DNA of 42,462 bases from Deltaproteobacteria bacterium (GCA_947486185.1 CANKTH010000034.1:1-42462), one strand, 5' to 3'. Counted from the stretch's first letter, positions 1 through 8,705 are shown. The notes: a model not told the origin generated them from the letters alone. A program made the numbers and translations.

Positions 1-1
1 G

Positions 2-208
2 ATCACCGGCTGGACGACCAACGCCCCGGGTACCATCCCCCGACACCTCCTCGAACTGCGCACCAACCTCGCGGCACTGGTCTTGCCGGAGCGGCGACCC
101 GATCGCCGATACCCCCGCCACGTCAAGATCAAGATGAGCAATTACAGCAGGAACCGCGGCGTTCGAAGCTCGTCAAAAAGCCTCAGCGAACCTGAGGACG
201 GCGTCTAA
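2..208 (+). CDS. IS4-type transposase, C-terminal fragment
   Basis: An open frame enters from the left edge and stops at TAA 206-208, giving the last 68 residues of a longer protein. The end contains the stretch RRYPRHVKIKMSNYSRNR, which resembles the basic C-terminal tail of IS4-family DDE transposases, where a YPR-V-K-K-MSN-Y pattern is common. The catalytic DDE core would lie upstream of this window, so it is unknown whether the element is intact. A small inverted repeat (CCTCAG/CTGAGG, 181-196) lies inside the coding end. The converging epimerase gene stops only 16 bases downstream, at 225, so the right end of the element must lie in or very near 209-230. The family assignment is from memory of the tail motif and is moderately certain. 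Confidence 0.6.
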   Translation: MTGWTTNAPGTIPRHLLELRTNLAALVLPERRPDRRYPRHVKIKMSNYSRNRGVRSSSKSLSEPEDGV

Positions 209-224
209 GTGGCCGGCATTGGGT

Positions 225-1145
225 CTAATCGAAGGAAAAATGGGTGCGGAACGCAGCCAACTCCTCTGCCAGCGGCGGCAGGGGACCGGCCAGTCGTGGG
301 TCGGGCGCGACGATGAGGCTCCGGCGGGGCAGGTCCTGCGCGATGTACAGAGACTCCAGATCCGGATACAACTGAAGGAGCGCGTCGCGGATCTCCAATA
401 CAGAGAGGTTCCGGTCCAGCAGGTGAAAGCGGCCTGGCTCGAGCTCACCGAGCGCCATCCGGCTGATCGCCGCCGCGGCACGATCTACGTGAACAAAGGC
501 GCGGCGCTGCTCCCCGGATCCCTCGACCGTGATGCGCCGACCGAGGTGTGCGTCGAGCAGAAAACGATTGATCACGGCGTCGAAACGTAAGCTGCGGCTG
601 TAGCCGTAGATGTTGCCGCAGCGCACCAGGAAGAGGTCGAGGTCGGAACCGAGCCGTTCGACCATTCGTTCGCCGCGAAGCTTGGAGATCCCGTACGCCG
701 TGGCGGGCGTAGGCGCGGTGTCGAGCGTCGCCTCTCCCTCCGATTGTCCGTACACGGCGGTGGACGACAGGTGGATCAGGCGGCGCACCGAGCCCCGGCG
801 CTCCTCGAGCGCGTAGGAGAGTTCGGCGGTGCCCCAATGATTGACCTGCTCCAATGCATGAAAATCGCCCTCGGCGAAGGGCGTGGTGACTCGCGCAGCG
901 AGGTGGATCACCACATCGACGCCGTCGAGCGCCGCGCGGAGCCGGCGGGTGTCGAGCACGTCGGCGACGACGAGGCGGATTCGGGTATCCCGGCCCTCCG
1001 AGAGAGGGGGACCCAGCATCAGATTGTAGTTTCGCCGCGAGAGGTTGTCGTAGACCACCACCTCATCGACTTCGGGAGCTCGCGCCAGCGCTCGGACCAG
1101 CTCGGTGCCGAGATAGCCCGCGCCGCCGGTGATCAACACCCTCAT
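225..1145 (-). CDS. NAD-dependent epimerase/dehydratase (extended SDR family)
   Basis: A 306-residue extended short-chain dehydrogenase/reductase of the UDP-sugar epimerase type. The N-terminus has the Rossmann dinucleotide motif GGAGYLG (residues 7-13). An acidic D at the end of beta-2 (VVYDN, near 33) fits NAD preference. The catalytic pair is Y151-x3-K155 in YGISK, preceded by the Ser-rich strand LSSTAVYG. Family members alter nucleotide-linked sugars; the substrate cannot be read from the sequence. The frame is open further upstream, but the ATG at 1145 is chosen because it overlaps the cysH stop as ATGA, follows a purine-rich GGGGGAGGG site, and starts directly with the canonical MRVLITGG strand. 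It is therefore translationally coupled to the sulfur-reductase gene. The 3' end lies next to an IS fragment, so a slightly altered C-terminus is possible. Confidence 0.88.
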   Translation of the reverse strand: MRVLITGGAGYLGTELVRALARAPEVDEVVVYDNLSRRNYNLMLGPPLSEGRDTRIRLVVADVLDTRRLRAALDGVDVVIHLAARVTTPFAEGDFHALEQVNHWGTAELSYALEERRGSVRRLIHLSSTAVYGQSEGEATLDTAPTPATAYGISKLRGERMVERLGSDLDLFLVRCGNIYGYSRSLRFDAVINRFLLDAHLGRRITVEGSGEQRRAFVHVDRAAAAISRMALGELEPGRFHLLDRNLSVLEIRDALLQLYPDLESLYIAQDLPRRSLIVAPDPRLAGPLPPLAEELAAFRTHFSFD

Positions 1146-1837
1146 GACCCTCCCCCCACGTGAAGCCCACACTCCGTCTTGTTCTGCCCCGACCATCGTC
1201 CGGAGCGGTCGTCGAGGTCGCCCCCTGCCGGACGGCGGGTACATGGCTCACAACCTACACTTCCGTAGCCCTGCTCCTCGAGTGGGTGCCGTGGCAGGTC
1301 GTGACCGTTGAGATAGTGCTCGACCTCGGCCCCCGTCCAGTCGATCAGCGGGTGATAACGCCGGATCCCGCCGCGCCCGGTGCCCTCCCGGGCCATCGCC
1401 GCCCGCTCGGCCGACTGGCTCGCGCGGACGCCGTTGATCCAGAGCTGGGCGGCCGCGATGACCGGGTCGAGGGGCAGCACCTTGTTGAGGTGGCAACAGT
1501 GGTCGGGGTCGGTGGTGAACAGGAGCCGCCCGCTCGCGTCACGCTGTTGGGCGCGCGACACCGGCGAACGTGCGTCGCGGATGTCGAGGCCGAAGCGGAC
1601 GGCGAGTCCCCGTCGAAAGCTGAGGGTCTCGGGAAAATGGAAGCCGGTGTTGAGGAACCACACCGGGAGCGTCGGCCAGAACCGGGCGATGAGATGGAGG
1701 AGCACCACGCTGTTGCTCTGGAAGGACGAGGTGGCAAAGCCTCGGAGGCCCTGCTCGCGGTAGTTGAAGAGCTCCTCTTGAATCCTCTGGATTCGGGGCC
1801 TGAGGTGTTTGGGATCGGGGGTGGCCGGCAGCAGCAT
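1142..1837 (-). CDS. cysH: phosphoadenylyl/adenylyl-sulfate reductase (CysH family)
   Basis: A 231-residue CysH-type reductase that would reduce (phospho)adenylyl sulfate to sulfite in assimilatory sulfate reduction, in the cytoplasm. Visible motifs are NTGFHFPET (residues 63-71, the family's DTG-HFPET loop), the paired cysteines C114-C115, C196-x2-C199, and the C-terminal KTECGLH box (220-226) with the catalytic cysteine. The CC plus CxxC set is the signature of the 4Fe-4S-containing branch, which generally prefers APS; the preference is inferred. GGAGATAA lies about 9 bases before the ATG at 1837. The stop overlaps the start of the epimerase (ATGA). The divergent lipoprotein starts 67 bp away, so both promoters must fit in 1838-1904. 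No other sulfur-assimilation gene is in the window. Confidence 0.9.
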   Translation of the reverse strand: MLLPATPDPKHLRPRIQRIQEELFNYREQGLRGFATSSFQSNSVVLLHLIARFWPTLPVWFLNTGFHFPETLSFRRGLAVRFGLDIRDARSPVSRAQQRDASGRLLFTTDPDHCCHLNKVLPLDPVIAAAQLWINGVRASQSAERAAMAREGTGRGGIRRYHPLIDWTGAEVEHYLNGHDLPRHPLEEQGYGSVGCEPCTRRPAGGDLDDRSGRWSGQNKTECGLHVGGGS

Positions 1838-1904
1838 GCGCGTGCTTATCTCCGCGCCGCCGCGTCCGCTGGTCAGTGCGCGGGGCCTGTGGCATCATGC
1901 GAAG

Positions 1905-4900
1905 ATGTTGCCCTTGCGCCTCAACGTTGTTCTGCTGCTCAGCCTGCTCTCCTGTCGCGAGGAGGGAAACCCAAAATACAGTGTAGACGCAGATAACGAC
2001 GGCGTTCGCTCCGACGTGGATTGCGACGACGCCGACTCAGGGGTCGGCGAAGCATTGGAGTGGTATTCCGACCTCGACGGCGACGGCTTTGGCGGGGGCG
2101 ACCCCACGGTGACCTGCACGCCCAACGACGGCGACGTGTCCGAGGCGGGGGACTGCGACGACGCCGATCCCGCGGTGTCGCCGGCCGCGACCGAGGAGTG
2201 TGATGGGTTGGATCAGGATTGCGACGGCGTTATCGACAATGGCTTCGAGGTGGCCGCGTGGTACACGGACGCGGACGCCGATGGCTATGGCGACGACACG
2301 AGCGAGGTGCTGACCTGCGATCCGCCGGCTGGCGCGGTGAGCTCGGGCGGAGACTGTGACGACCTCGACGCGGATTTCCATCCGGGCGCGGCCGAGTCGG
2401 ACTGCACCGATCCTGCCGACTACAACTGTGACGGATCTTCGGCCTATGACGACGCGGACGCCGATGGTACCCCTGCCTGCCAGGACTGTGACGACTCGGA
2501 CGCCAACCGGAACCCGGGCGTCGCGGAACAGTGTGACGGGATCGATCAGGACTGCGACGGCGAGGTGGACGAAGATTCCGTAGATCCTTCTACCTGGTAC
2601 GCCGATTATGACGAGGATGGCTACGGTGATCCCGGCGCACCGGTGTCGTCGTGTGTAGCACCCGATCACTTTGTCGGTGAGGCTACCGACTGTGACGACG
2701 GGGATAGCACGATCCACCCGGGCGCCGAAGAGCGCTGCGACGGGGTGGACGAAGACTGCGATGGAGTCATCGACAACGACCCGGTGGACGCCGCGATCTG
2801 GTATGTGGACGCCGATGGTGACACCTATGGCGACGACCTTGGCACGGTGTCGGCTTGTGAAGCGCCTGCCGGCTACGCGGAGTTTGGTGGCGACTGTGAC
2901 GACGCCGACGCCGCCTACAACCCCGGCGCCGTCGAGTCCGACTGTGTCGATCCCAACGACTACAACTGTGACGGTTCGGTTGGCTACACCGACGGCGACG
3001 GCGACGGCTACGCCGCGTGTGAAGAGTGTGACGACGGCGCCGCGACGATCTTCCCCGGCGCGACTGAAGCCTGTAACGGTTCGGACGACGACTGCGACGG
3101 AGAGATCGACGAGGCCGACGCAGTGGACTCGAGCGTCTGGTACGCGGACGCCGACGGCGATGGTTACGGCGACGCCGCGGTTCAGAGCGTAGCTTGTGTG
3201 GCCCCGGATGCTTATGTTGCAGATTCAAGCGATTGTGACGACGCCGAGGGGGAGGTCCATCCTGGTCGGACTGAGTTCTGTAACGGACTGGACGACGACT
3301 GTGATGGGGAGACGGACGAGGGCGACTCGGCGGATGCTTCGGGCTGGTACACCGACGCCGACGGTGATGGCGTGGGCGCTGGTGTCGCCGTCAGCGCGTG
3401 TGAGGCGCCCGCAGGCACGGTCTCGGGCGGTGACGACTGTGACGATCTCGAGGCGAGCGCTTACCCAGGTGCGACAGAGATTTGCGACGGGCTCGACAAC
3501 AACTGCGACGGGGCGATTGACGAGAGCGGCAGCGCGGTCGAATGGTACGCAGACGCGGACGGGGATGGCTACGGAGACGCCAGCACCGGGGTGATCGAGT
3601 GCGAAGCGCCGCCCGGCTCAGTCCCGAACGCGGACGATTGTGACGATGCGGAGGCCCTCGCCAATCCGGGGGCGGCCGAGGGCTGTGACGGGCTCGACAA
3701 CAACTGCGATGGGGAGATCGACGAGAGCGGCAGTACTGCCGCCTGGTACCTCGACCTGGACGGGGACGGATACGGGGATCCCAGCACCGCGGTGCTCGCT
3801 TGTGAAGCGCCGACCGCTACGGTGTCCAACGCCGACGATTGCGACGATACTGACGCCGCGATCTCCCCCGCTGAGGTCGAGCTGTGTGACAGCCTCGACA
3901 ACAACTGCGACCTGCTGGTAGACGAGGGCTTCGACCAGGACGGCGACGGGCTCGCCGACTGTTACGACACTGAGGAGTGCGACGGCATCGACAACGACGG
4001 CGATGGAGAGATCGACGAGGCCGGGGCGGTCGGTGAGCGTACGTGGTACGCGGATCTAGACGGCGACGGCGCGGGAGACGCCGGCAGCGCCAGCCTCGCT
4101 TGTGACGCGCCTTCCTCGAGCGTCGAGAACGCAGACGACTGTGATGACACTGACGCTGCGGTCTCCCCCCTCGCTACCGAGCGGTGTGACGGCATCGACA
4201 ACAACTGCGACGGTCAGACCGATGACGCCGGCGCCGTGGGCGAAACCGCGTGGTACGTGGACGACGACGGTGATGGGTACGGCGATGCCGCTCTATCCAG
4301 CCTCGCATGCGAAGCACCCGCCGGCGCGGTGGCAACCGCCGACGACTGTGACGACGGCGACTCCGCGGTCTCGCCGGCCGCGACAGAAGCGTGTGACGGG
4401 GTGGACAACAACTGTGACGGCGTCGTGGACGGGCCGGGATCAGCGGGAGAAAGCACCTGGTACGCCGATCTCGACGGTGACGGTTACGGGGACGCCTCGT
4501 CCACTTCCCTGGCATGCACCGCGCCATCCGGCTCGGTCGGAAACGCCGACGACTGTGATGACACGGATGCGGCGGTCTCACCCGCCGCGACCGAGGTCTG
4601 TAACGACGTGGACGACGATTGTGACGGTGAAACCGACAATGACGCCGCCGACGGGAGCTGGTACTACACCGACGATGACTGTGACGGCGAAGGCGACCCG
4701 CTCACCGCGGCGCTCCTGTGTGACACCCCGGTCGATGGGGTCACAACCGACACCGACTGTGACGACACGGATGCGCGCAGCAACAGTCTGGGCGTCGAGC
4801 TGTGCGACAGCGCCGACAACGACTGTGATGGCACCGTCGACGAGTCCTGCGTCACTCCCACCAGCATTCTCGCGCCGAGCGGGCCCCCTGTCGATCTCCC

Positions 4901-5609
4901 GGCGGAGACCGGCGCTTGCGCCACCTTCGCCGAGCTGACCGGCGCGCCCGATCCCCACTCCTCGGCCAACCTTGCGAGCTACATGCGCGGCCTGGAAGGC
5001 ACGGCCTACACCCGAAACAGCACGGTTGACATGGACGCCGACCGGCTCGACTGGTCCATCCGCTGCGGCAGCGCACGTACTGCGTCTCCGGGGAACTTCA
5101 GCCCCACGAACCCCTGGCCGGCCCTGTCACCGACCGGGACCGCCGGCGCTGGACGGTTCCGCGGTTACATCCACCTCGGCTGCGGCGACGAGCTGAACTA
5201 CACCCTCGGGCTCATCGGCAACGACGCCCTGACCTTGACCATCGAGGGGGCGACCATCATGACCGTCAACTGGAGCGACGGGCGATGGCAGAAGTTCCGC
5301 TACGTGAGCTTTCCCGAGCCCGGGATCTACGAGTTCGAGGTGCAGTGGTCCACGAACTTCAACTGCGGCATCGATCCCTTCGAGCTCGTCTGGGCCGAAG
5401 GGTTCCTCGCCGGCTACAACAACTACGACACCATGTGTGCGAGCGCCGCTTGTGCCTACGCAACCGGCGTGCCGATCCCGGGCTTCTCGGTGATCGACGG
5501 GGATCATCTCCTCGAGAGCAGCACCGGCGCCAACACCGCTTGCGAGTGGTGCACCACCACCGCCGACTGTAGCGCCGGCCTGTGTAACGACGCGGGGATC
5601 TGCGAGTAA
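1905..5609 (+). CDS. MopE-like lipoprotein with repeated metal-binding modules
   Basis: A 1234-residue exported protein. The ATG at 1905 begins a lipoprotein signal peptide (MLPLRLNVVLLLSLLSC, lipobox LLSC); longer upstream starts would run over the cysH start and are not favoured. From about residue 25 to 985 it is a chain of about 65-residue modules. Each module combines a D-x-D-x-DG-x-GD stretch after WY-(A/T/V)D, a DCDD segment, and an E-x-CDG-x-DN-x-CDG-x-(I/V)DE segment. I count 15 of the last segment; two of these are a shorter ESDC-DP-DYNCDG variant. This matches the putative metal-binding motif named after the copper-responsive MopE protein of Methylococcus, and the D-x-D-x-DG parts look calcium-binding. 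The last 240 residues are different: a beta-rich PA14-like stretch (GYIHLGCGDELNYTL to FELVWAEG), then a cysteine-rich tail. The role is probably cell-surface metal binding or adhesion; the ligand is not known. Confidence 0.85.
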   Translation: MLPLRLNVVLLLSLLSCREEGNPKYSVDADNDGVRSDVDCDDADSGVGEALEWYSDLDGDGFGGGDPTVTCTPNDGDVSEAGDCDDADPAVSPAATEECDGLDQDCDGVIDNGFEVAAWYTDADADGYGDDTSEVLTCDPPAGAVSSGGDCDDLDADFHPGAAESDCTDPADYNCDGSSAYDDADADGTPACQDCDDSDANRNPGVAEQCDGIDQDCDGEVDEDSVDPSTWYADYDEDGYGDPGAPVSSCVAPDHFVGEATDCDDGDSTIHPGAEERCDGVDEDCDGVIDNDPVDAAIWYVDADGDTYGDDLGTVSACEAPAGYAEFGGDCDDADAAYNPGAVESDCVDPNDYNCDGSVGYTDGDGDGYAACEECDDGAATIFPGATEACNGSDDDCDGEIDEADAVDSSVWYADADGDGYGDAAVQSVACVAPDAYVADSSDCDDAEGEVHPGRTEFCNGLDDDCDGETDEGDSADASGWYTDADGDGVGAGVAVSACEAPAGTVSGGDDCDDLEASAYPGATEICDGLDNNCDGAIDESGSAVEWYADADGDGYGDASTGVIECEAPPGSVPNADDCDDAEALANPGAAEGCDGLDNNCDGEIDESGSTAAWYLDLDGDGYGDPSTAVLACEAPTATVSNADDCDDTDAAISPAEVELCDSLDNNCDLLVDEGFDQDGDGLADCYDTEECDGIDNDGDGEIDEAGAVGERTWYADLDGDGAGDAGSASLACDAPSSSVENADDCDDTDAAVSPLATERCDGIDNNCDGQTDDAGAVGETAWYVDDDGDGYGDAALSSLACEAPAGAVATADDCDDGDSAVSPAATEACDGVDNNCDGVVDGPGSAGESTWYADLDGDGYGDASSTSLACTAPSGSVGNADDCDDTDAAVSPAATEVCNDVDDDCDGETDNDAADGSWYYTDDDCDGEGDPLTAALLCDTPVDGVTTDTDCDDTDARSNSLGVELCDSADNDCDGTVDESCVTPTSILAPSGPPVDLPAETGACATFAELTGAPDPHSSANLASYMRGLEGTAYTRNSTVDMDADRLDWSIRCGSARTASPGNFSPTNPWPALSPTGTAGAGRFRGYIHLGCGDELNYTLGLIGNDALTLTIEGATIMTVNWSDGRWQKFRYVSFPEPGIYEFEVQWSTNFNCGIDPFELVWAEGFLAGYNNYDTMCASAACAYATGVPIPGFSVIDGDHLLESSTGANTACEWCTTTADCSAGLCNDAGICE
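1974..4850 (+). repeat. tandem coding repeat of the MopE-like gene
   Basis: About 15 degenerate units of roughly 130-220 bp run head to tail, each encoding the DCDD and CDG-x-DN-x-CDG-x-IDE elements. The codons for the conserved residues (GACTGTGACGAC, AACTGCGACGG) recur many times. The units are diverged in the variable positions, so they do not look freshly amplified. Neighbouring units near 3480-3740 (GLDNNCDG followed by IDESG) are the most alike. Confidence 0.85.
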
Positions 5610-5669
5610 AGGTCCGATAGACGCCAACGCCCACATCCCGATGGGCGGCGCGCTACCGGAATCCCTGGG

Positions 5670-6473
5670 TCAGCGCAGGGAGCCGAGGCGGCTCCCTCCG
5701 TGAACCGGAACCCAGACCGAGTCCCCGGGGATCGCGACGGGGTCGGCTTGGAGCCTCAGGTGCTCGCCGCGGGAAAGGGTACATCGAACGTTCGGGCTGA
5801 GGCGCCACCCCTTCGACGCTTGCGGGTAGTCGGCGCGGACTCGGGCGCCGCCGCCGAGCACCACCAGGTCGCCCTTCTTACCCGGGCTCTCCGCTCCCGC
5901 GTGATACCAGCCGACAAGTTCCCCTTCTGCCGCGCGGCAGCCGTCGACCGGCGGACCACTGAGGCCTGCCGGCGCGGTCGCCTGAGTGGCGGCCACGGCC
6001 GTGTCGGGGCTCTGAACGGTCTCTTCGACGCCTTGTGTCGACGCTGCCGACTCCGCCGGCGCCGGACCGAGCACCAACGTGGATGTGTCGGATGCGTCCC
6101 CCGGCGCCGCGTCAGCCTCACCGGAGAGCGCCCACAAGCCCACGGCCGCCATCAGGCCGAGCGTCACGGAGAAGGCCGCGACTCCCGCCGCTACCGCCGG
6201 CCAGGTGCGCGCCGGTGGGCTCAAGAGTCGAACCAGCTCGCCGAGCCGGACGTCACCAGGCTGCTCCCGGAGGGCGGCGTCAGCGACAGCGCGTACCCGA
6301 CCTTGTTCGGCCGCAGCGGCCAATATCGACGTCCATGTCGGGGCCACGCCCGAGCGCTGCGTCACCCCTGCCAGCCGCGCCAGGCGCGCGGGCGCGTCCG
6401 GCGAGTCAGGGTAGCGCCGCGAGAAGAACACGGCGAGATCATCAAGGTCACGAGTCTCTATAACCATGTTCAC
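5670..6473 (-). CDS. EAD-like domain protein with one membrane segment and an SH3-like end
   Basis: A 267-residue protein of three parts. Residues 7-85 form a small helical domain with the pattern Y-P-D ... W-T-S-I-L-A-A-A-x-E-Q-G-R ... A-L-x-E-Q-P-G-D. It closely resembles the effector-associated domains (EAD1 type) described in bacterial NTPase-dependent conflict systems. A single hydrophobic segment follows (about 92-117, TWPAVAAGVAAFSVTLGL), then an Ala/Ser/Thr/Pro-rich linker. The last 90 residues are a compact beta-rich domain (from DGCRAAEGELVGWY to DSVWVPVHGG) that looks SH3-like. The expected topology puts the EAD side in the cytoplasm and the SH3-like side outside. The GTG start at 6473 has AAAGAG 9 bases upstream; ATG at 6467 is the alternative. 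The domain names come from motif resemblance only; no partner NTPase or protease is adjacent. Confidence 0.65.
   Translation of the reverse strand: MNMVIETRDLDDLAVFFSRRYPDSPDAPARLARLAGVTQRSGVAPTWTSILAAAAEQGRVRAVADAALREQPGDVRLGELVRLLSPPARTWPAVAAGVAAFSVTLGLMAAVGLWALSGEADAAPGDASDTSTLVLGPAPAESAASTQGVEETVQSPDTAVAATQATAPAGLSGPPVDGCRAAEGELVGWYHAGAESPGKKGDLVVLGGGARVRADYPQASKGWRLSPNVRCTLSRGEHLRLQADPVAIPGDSVWVPVHGGSRLGSLR
5678..5696. terminator. GC-rich hairpin between convergent genes, possible terminator
   Basis: GGGAGCC and GGCTCCC form a perfect 7-bp stem around a 5-base loop, 69 bases after the MopE-like stop and inside the last codons of the converging gene. No T-run follows on the plus strand, so if it stops transcription it is not a classic intrinsic terminator. 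Confidence 0.25.
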
Positions 6474-6790
6474 AGCGTATCACTCTTTACGCGTCAAGTC
6501 AGCGGATCGAAGAATTCTAAAACAAATTCGGCAGCCAGCCGCCAGGGCCGTGCTAGTGCGGCGCATGAACGTGCTCAACCTGATCCGGCGGGCGATCCGC
6601 CGGCTGAAGATCTCCACGGGGAACGGTGAGCCCAATCCCCCGATGCCTCCGCTGCCTCCATTGCCGCCACGCCCGACGCCGCGCTCAGGCTGATCGCGGG
6701 ATCAGTTGGGCGCTTTTACCGCCGCCGCCGCGTGCCGGTGGCGGCCCAGGTAGATGCCAACACGCCCTGGAGCAGTCCCGACCCACACGT
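6474..6790. other. 317-bp intergenic region
   Basis: It lies between the 3' end of the arylsulfotransferase-like gene and the start of the EAD-like gene (both minus strand), so it should hold the promoter of the latter. Bases 6510-6540 are locally AT-rich for this genome (AGAATTCTAAAACAAATTC). On the minus strand a TTGACG lies about 19 bases upstream of the GTG start, too close to serve as a -35 element for it. On the plus strand 6565-6693 could encode a 42-residue peptide (an Arg-rich start, then a run of Pro-Pro-Leu units), but no ribosome-binding site precedes it and I do not call it as a gene. Confidence 0.4.
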
Positions 6791-7990
6791 TCACCACCGG
6801 AGACTCTTGGGGAAGCGCACCATCTCGAAAATCGCTGCGATATACTCCCGGTTTGGGCCTGCACGTTCGGGATTGCGGAACTCCCATACCACGTCGCCAT
6901 CGGGCGTGACCTCGATCGCACGGCCGCGGGTGGACTCGGTGATCAGTAGGTTGCCTCCGGGCAGCTCCTGGCTCGACCCCAACACTTCCGACAAGAGGGG
7001 TCGCTCCGCAGTACCCGCGTACATCCACCGGATTCGCATCGTCCATGGGTCCATCATCAGCACCCGACTCGTGCCTCGTACCCCTCCCCGATTGTCGAAG
7101 AGCATCATCGCGCCCGTAGGGGTCAGCTCGGCGTCGTGTTGTTTCTGCCAGCTCCCGACGCTTGCCCACAGTAGCTCCTTTCGATCGAGGTCGAGCACCG
7201 CCAATGCGCCGATGTGACGCATCGAGAGGAGGACTCTGCCCGGACCCATCAGCCCCGAACTGTCGGGAGGCATCTCATCGAGCGGGTAGAGCGCGTTGGT
7301 GTGGAGCAGGTCGCCCGTGTCAGGGGGCGCGCGGCCCAGGAGCGCTGCCCACCGGGACCCCTTCAGCGCTTCGAGCACCGACACCCGCCGGAGCTCTCGG
7401 CCGTCCGGCGCGAGCTCCGCCACGAAGTCCTCGTAGAGACTCCTCCCTTGTGGACCTTCACCCGCGTGAATCACGCGGGTGAGCACCAACACCCGGCCGT
7501 CGGGGCGCCAGCGCGCTTCGTGGTGCGCGCGGTTTGCCGTCGCCCACACCACCCGCGAGCGGGCGTCGAGGTGCACGAGCCCCTCTCCGTCGTACACCCC
7601 CAATAAATGCCCGTCGGAGGGTCATAACGCCACGCGTCGCCATGCGCCGGTGCTTTTGGGGTCGCGCGAGGCGACGTCGGGGAGGGCCTGGGCGAAAGGT
7701 TTGGACCACCGGTGCTGTATCCGACCGTCAGCGTGGATGAGTAGGGCCTCGGCGGCGTGGCCGGAGGTGTACAAAGACATGCCGGGGACGCTTCGCGCGC
7801 GGTTCCACGTGATCACACCAGACGCACCTTCTGGAGGTTGATAGCCGTCAAGGTAGCCGAGTTGCTCGAGGCGCTCGGTGTCGTCCGAGGGCGAGGCGCG
7901 ATAGCTGTCAGGGTACCAGCGCCCTGGGATCTCCTCGTAAGGTTGGGTACCCAAGCTGAACGTGGTCAGCAACCACAGGAGGAGCCACAT
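6791..7990 (-). pseudogene. arylsulfotransferase-like (ASST) protein, interrupted by an in-frame TGA
   Basis: Two pieces of one gene lie in the same reading frame. The first runs from ATG 7990 to a TGA at 7622-7624 (ending GAWRRVAL). The second continues without a frame change (PSDGHLLGVYDGEG) to the stop at 6791. Joined, they give about 399 residues resembling the arylsulfotransferase_2 / ASST beta-propeller family: a hydrophobic N-terminus (MWLLLWLLTTF), then PGMSLYTSGHAAEALLIHADGR, an HHE segment, and NLLITESTRGRAIEVTPDG near the end. In relatives the break point reads roughly W-R-R-V-x-L-L-P-x-G-x-L-L, so the TGA replaces a sense codon in a conserved strand; TGG to TGA is the simplest origin. 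A TTG at 7603 could in principle restart translation but would lack the first propeller blades. It is either a recent pseudogene or a base error. Confidence 0.7.
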
Positions 7991-8102
7991 CTCCCCTGGA
8001 TAACCCGCGCGCTGGGACCACGCGCCGGGGCGCTCGGCCGGGCACGGCGGGAAGGTGGCGTAGCCGGCGGGGCCGCATAGAGGGACAGCCCCCGGAGCGC
8101 CG

Positions 8103-8705
8103 TTGTCAGACCTACGCCTCTTTTTTCCGGCCACCTCCAGAAACCGTCAGGTGATCCGTGAGGTCCTTCAGGCCGAGCTGCCGCCGGAGGGCCTCCGCGT
8201 GCTGGAGGTGGCCTCGGGCTCGGGTGAGCACGCCGCGTTCTTCGCCGCGGCGATGCCCGGGCGGCGGTGGATCCCGTCGGATCCCGATCCCGCACATCGA
8301 GACAGCATCTCCGCGTGGATCGCCCACGAGGGTCTCAACAACGTGGATCCGCCCCTCGCGCTCGACGTGGAGGCGCCGGTCTGGCCCATCACCGAGGTAG
8401 ATGCCATATTCTGTGCGAACATGGTCCACATCGCGCCATGGAGCGCCGCGGTGGGACTGTTCGAGGGCGCTGCGCGGCTCCTTCCTCCCGGCGGCAGGCT
8501 CTTGACCTACGGCCCCTACCAGGTGGACGGCAACCACACCTCCCCGAGCAACGCGGATTTTGACGCGTCGCTGCGCGCGCGCGACGCGCGTTGGGGGGTG
8601 CGGGACATCGCCGCCCTCGCGGCTGTCACGTCGAAGCTCAGGCTGCTTCGCCGCGTGTCGATGCCGGCGAACAACCTGGTCTTGGTTTGGGAGCGGCAGC
8701 CCTGA
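8103..8705 (+). CDS. DUF938 family SAM-dependent methyltransferase
   Basis: A 200-residue cytoplasmic protein of the DUF938 family. The start is TTG at 8103, chosen because GGAG lies 5 bases upstream and the N-terminus (MSDLRLFFPATSRNRQVIREVL) has the family's typical PAT-x-RN opening. The SAM-binding motif I is VLEVASGSGEHAAFFA (residues 33-48), followed by the acidic SDPDP at the end of beta-2 and CANMVHIAPW, the family's active-site-like segment. The C-terminal NLVLVWERQP also fits. Length matches the family (about 200). The methyl acceptor is unknown. It stands alone on the plus strand, 113 bp from the divergent ASST-like gene, and may be co-transcribed with the gene that starts 59 bp downstream. 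Confidence 0.9.
   Translation: MSDLRLFFPATSRNRQVIREVLQAELPPEGLRVLEVASGSGEHAAFFAAAMPGRRWIPSDPDPAHRDSISAWIAHEGLNNVDPPLALDVEAPVWPITEVDAIFCANMVHIAPWSAAVGLFEGAARLLPPGGRLLTYGPYQVDGNHTSPSNADFDASLRARDARWGVRDIAALAAVTSKLRLLRRVSMPANNLVLVWERQP

Noticed and set aside
1974..4850. CRISPR-like or satellite array
   Set aside because: The repetition is at protein level, in frame, with variable unit length and no constant spacer design.
6565..6693. 42-residue Pro-rich peptide gene on the plus strand
   Set aside because: No ribosome-binding site, low complexity, and location in the promoter side of a minus-strand gene; chance is the simpler explanation.
7622..7624. Selenocysteine at the in-frame TGA of the arylsulfotransferase-like gene
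   Set aside because: The position aligns with a hydrophobic or tryptophan site in a structural strand, not with a redox cysteine, and no convincing hairpin follows the TGA at SECIS distance.
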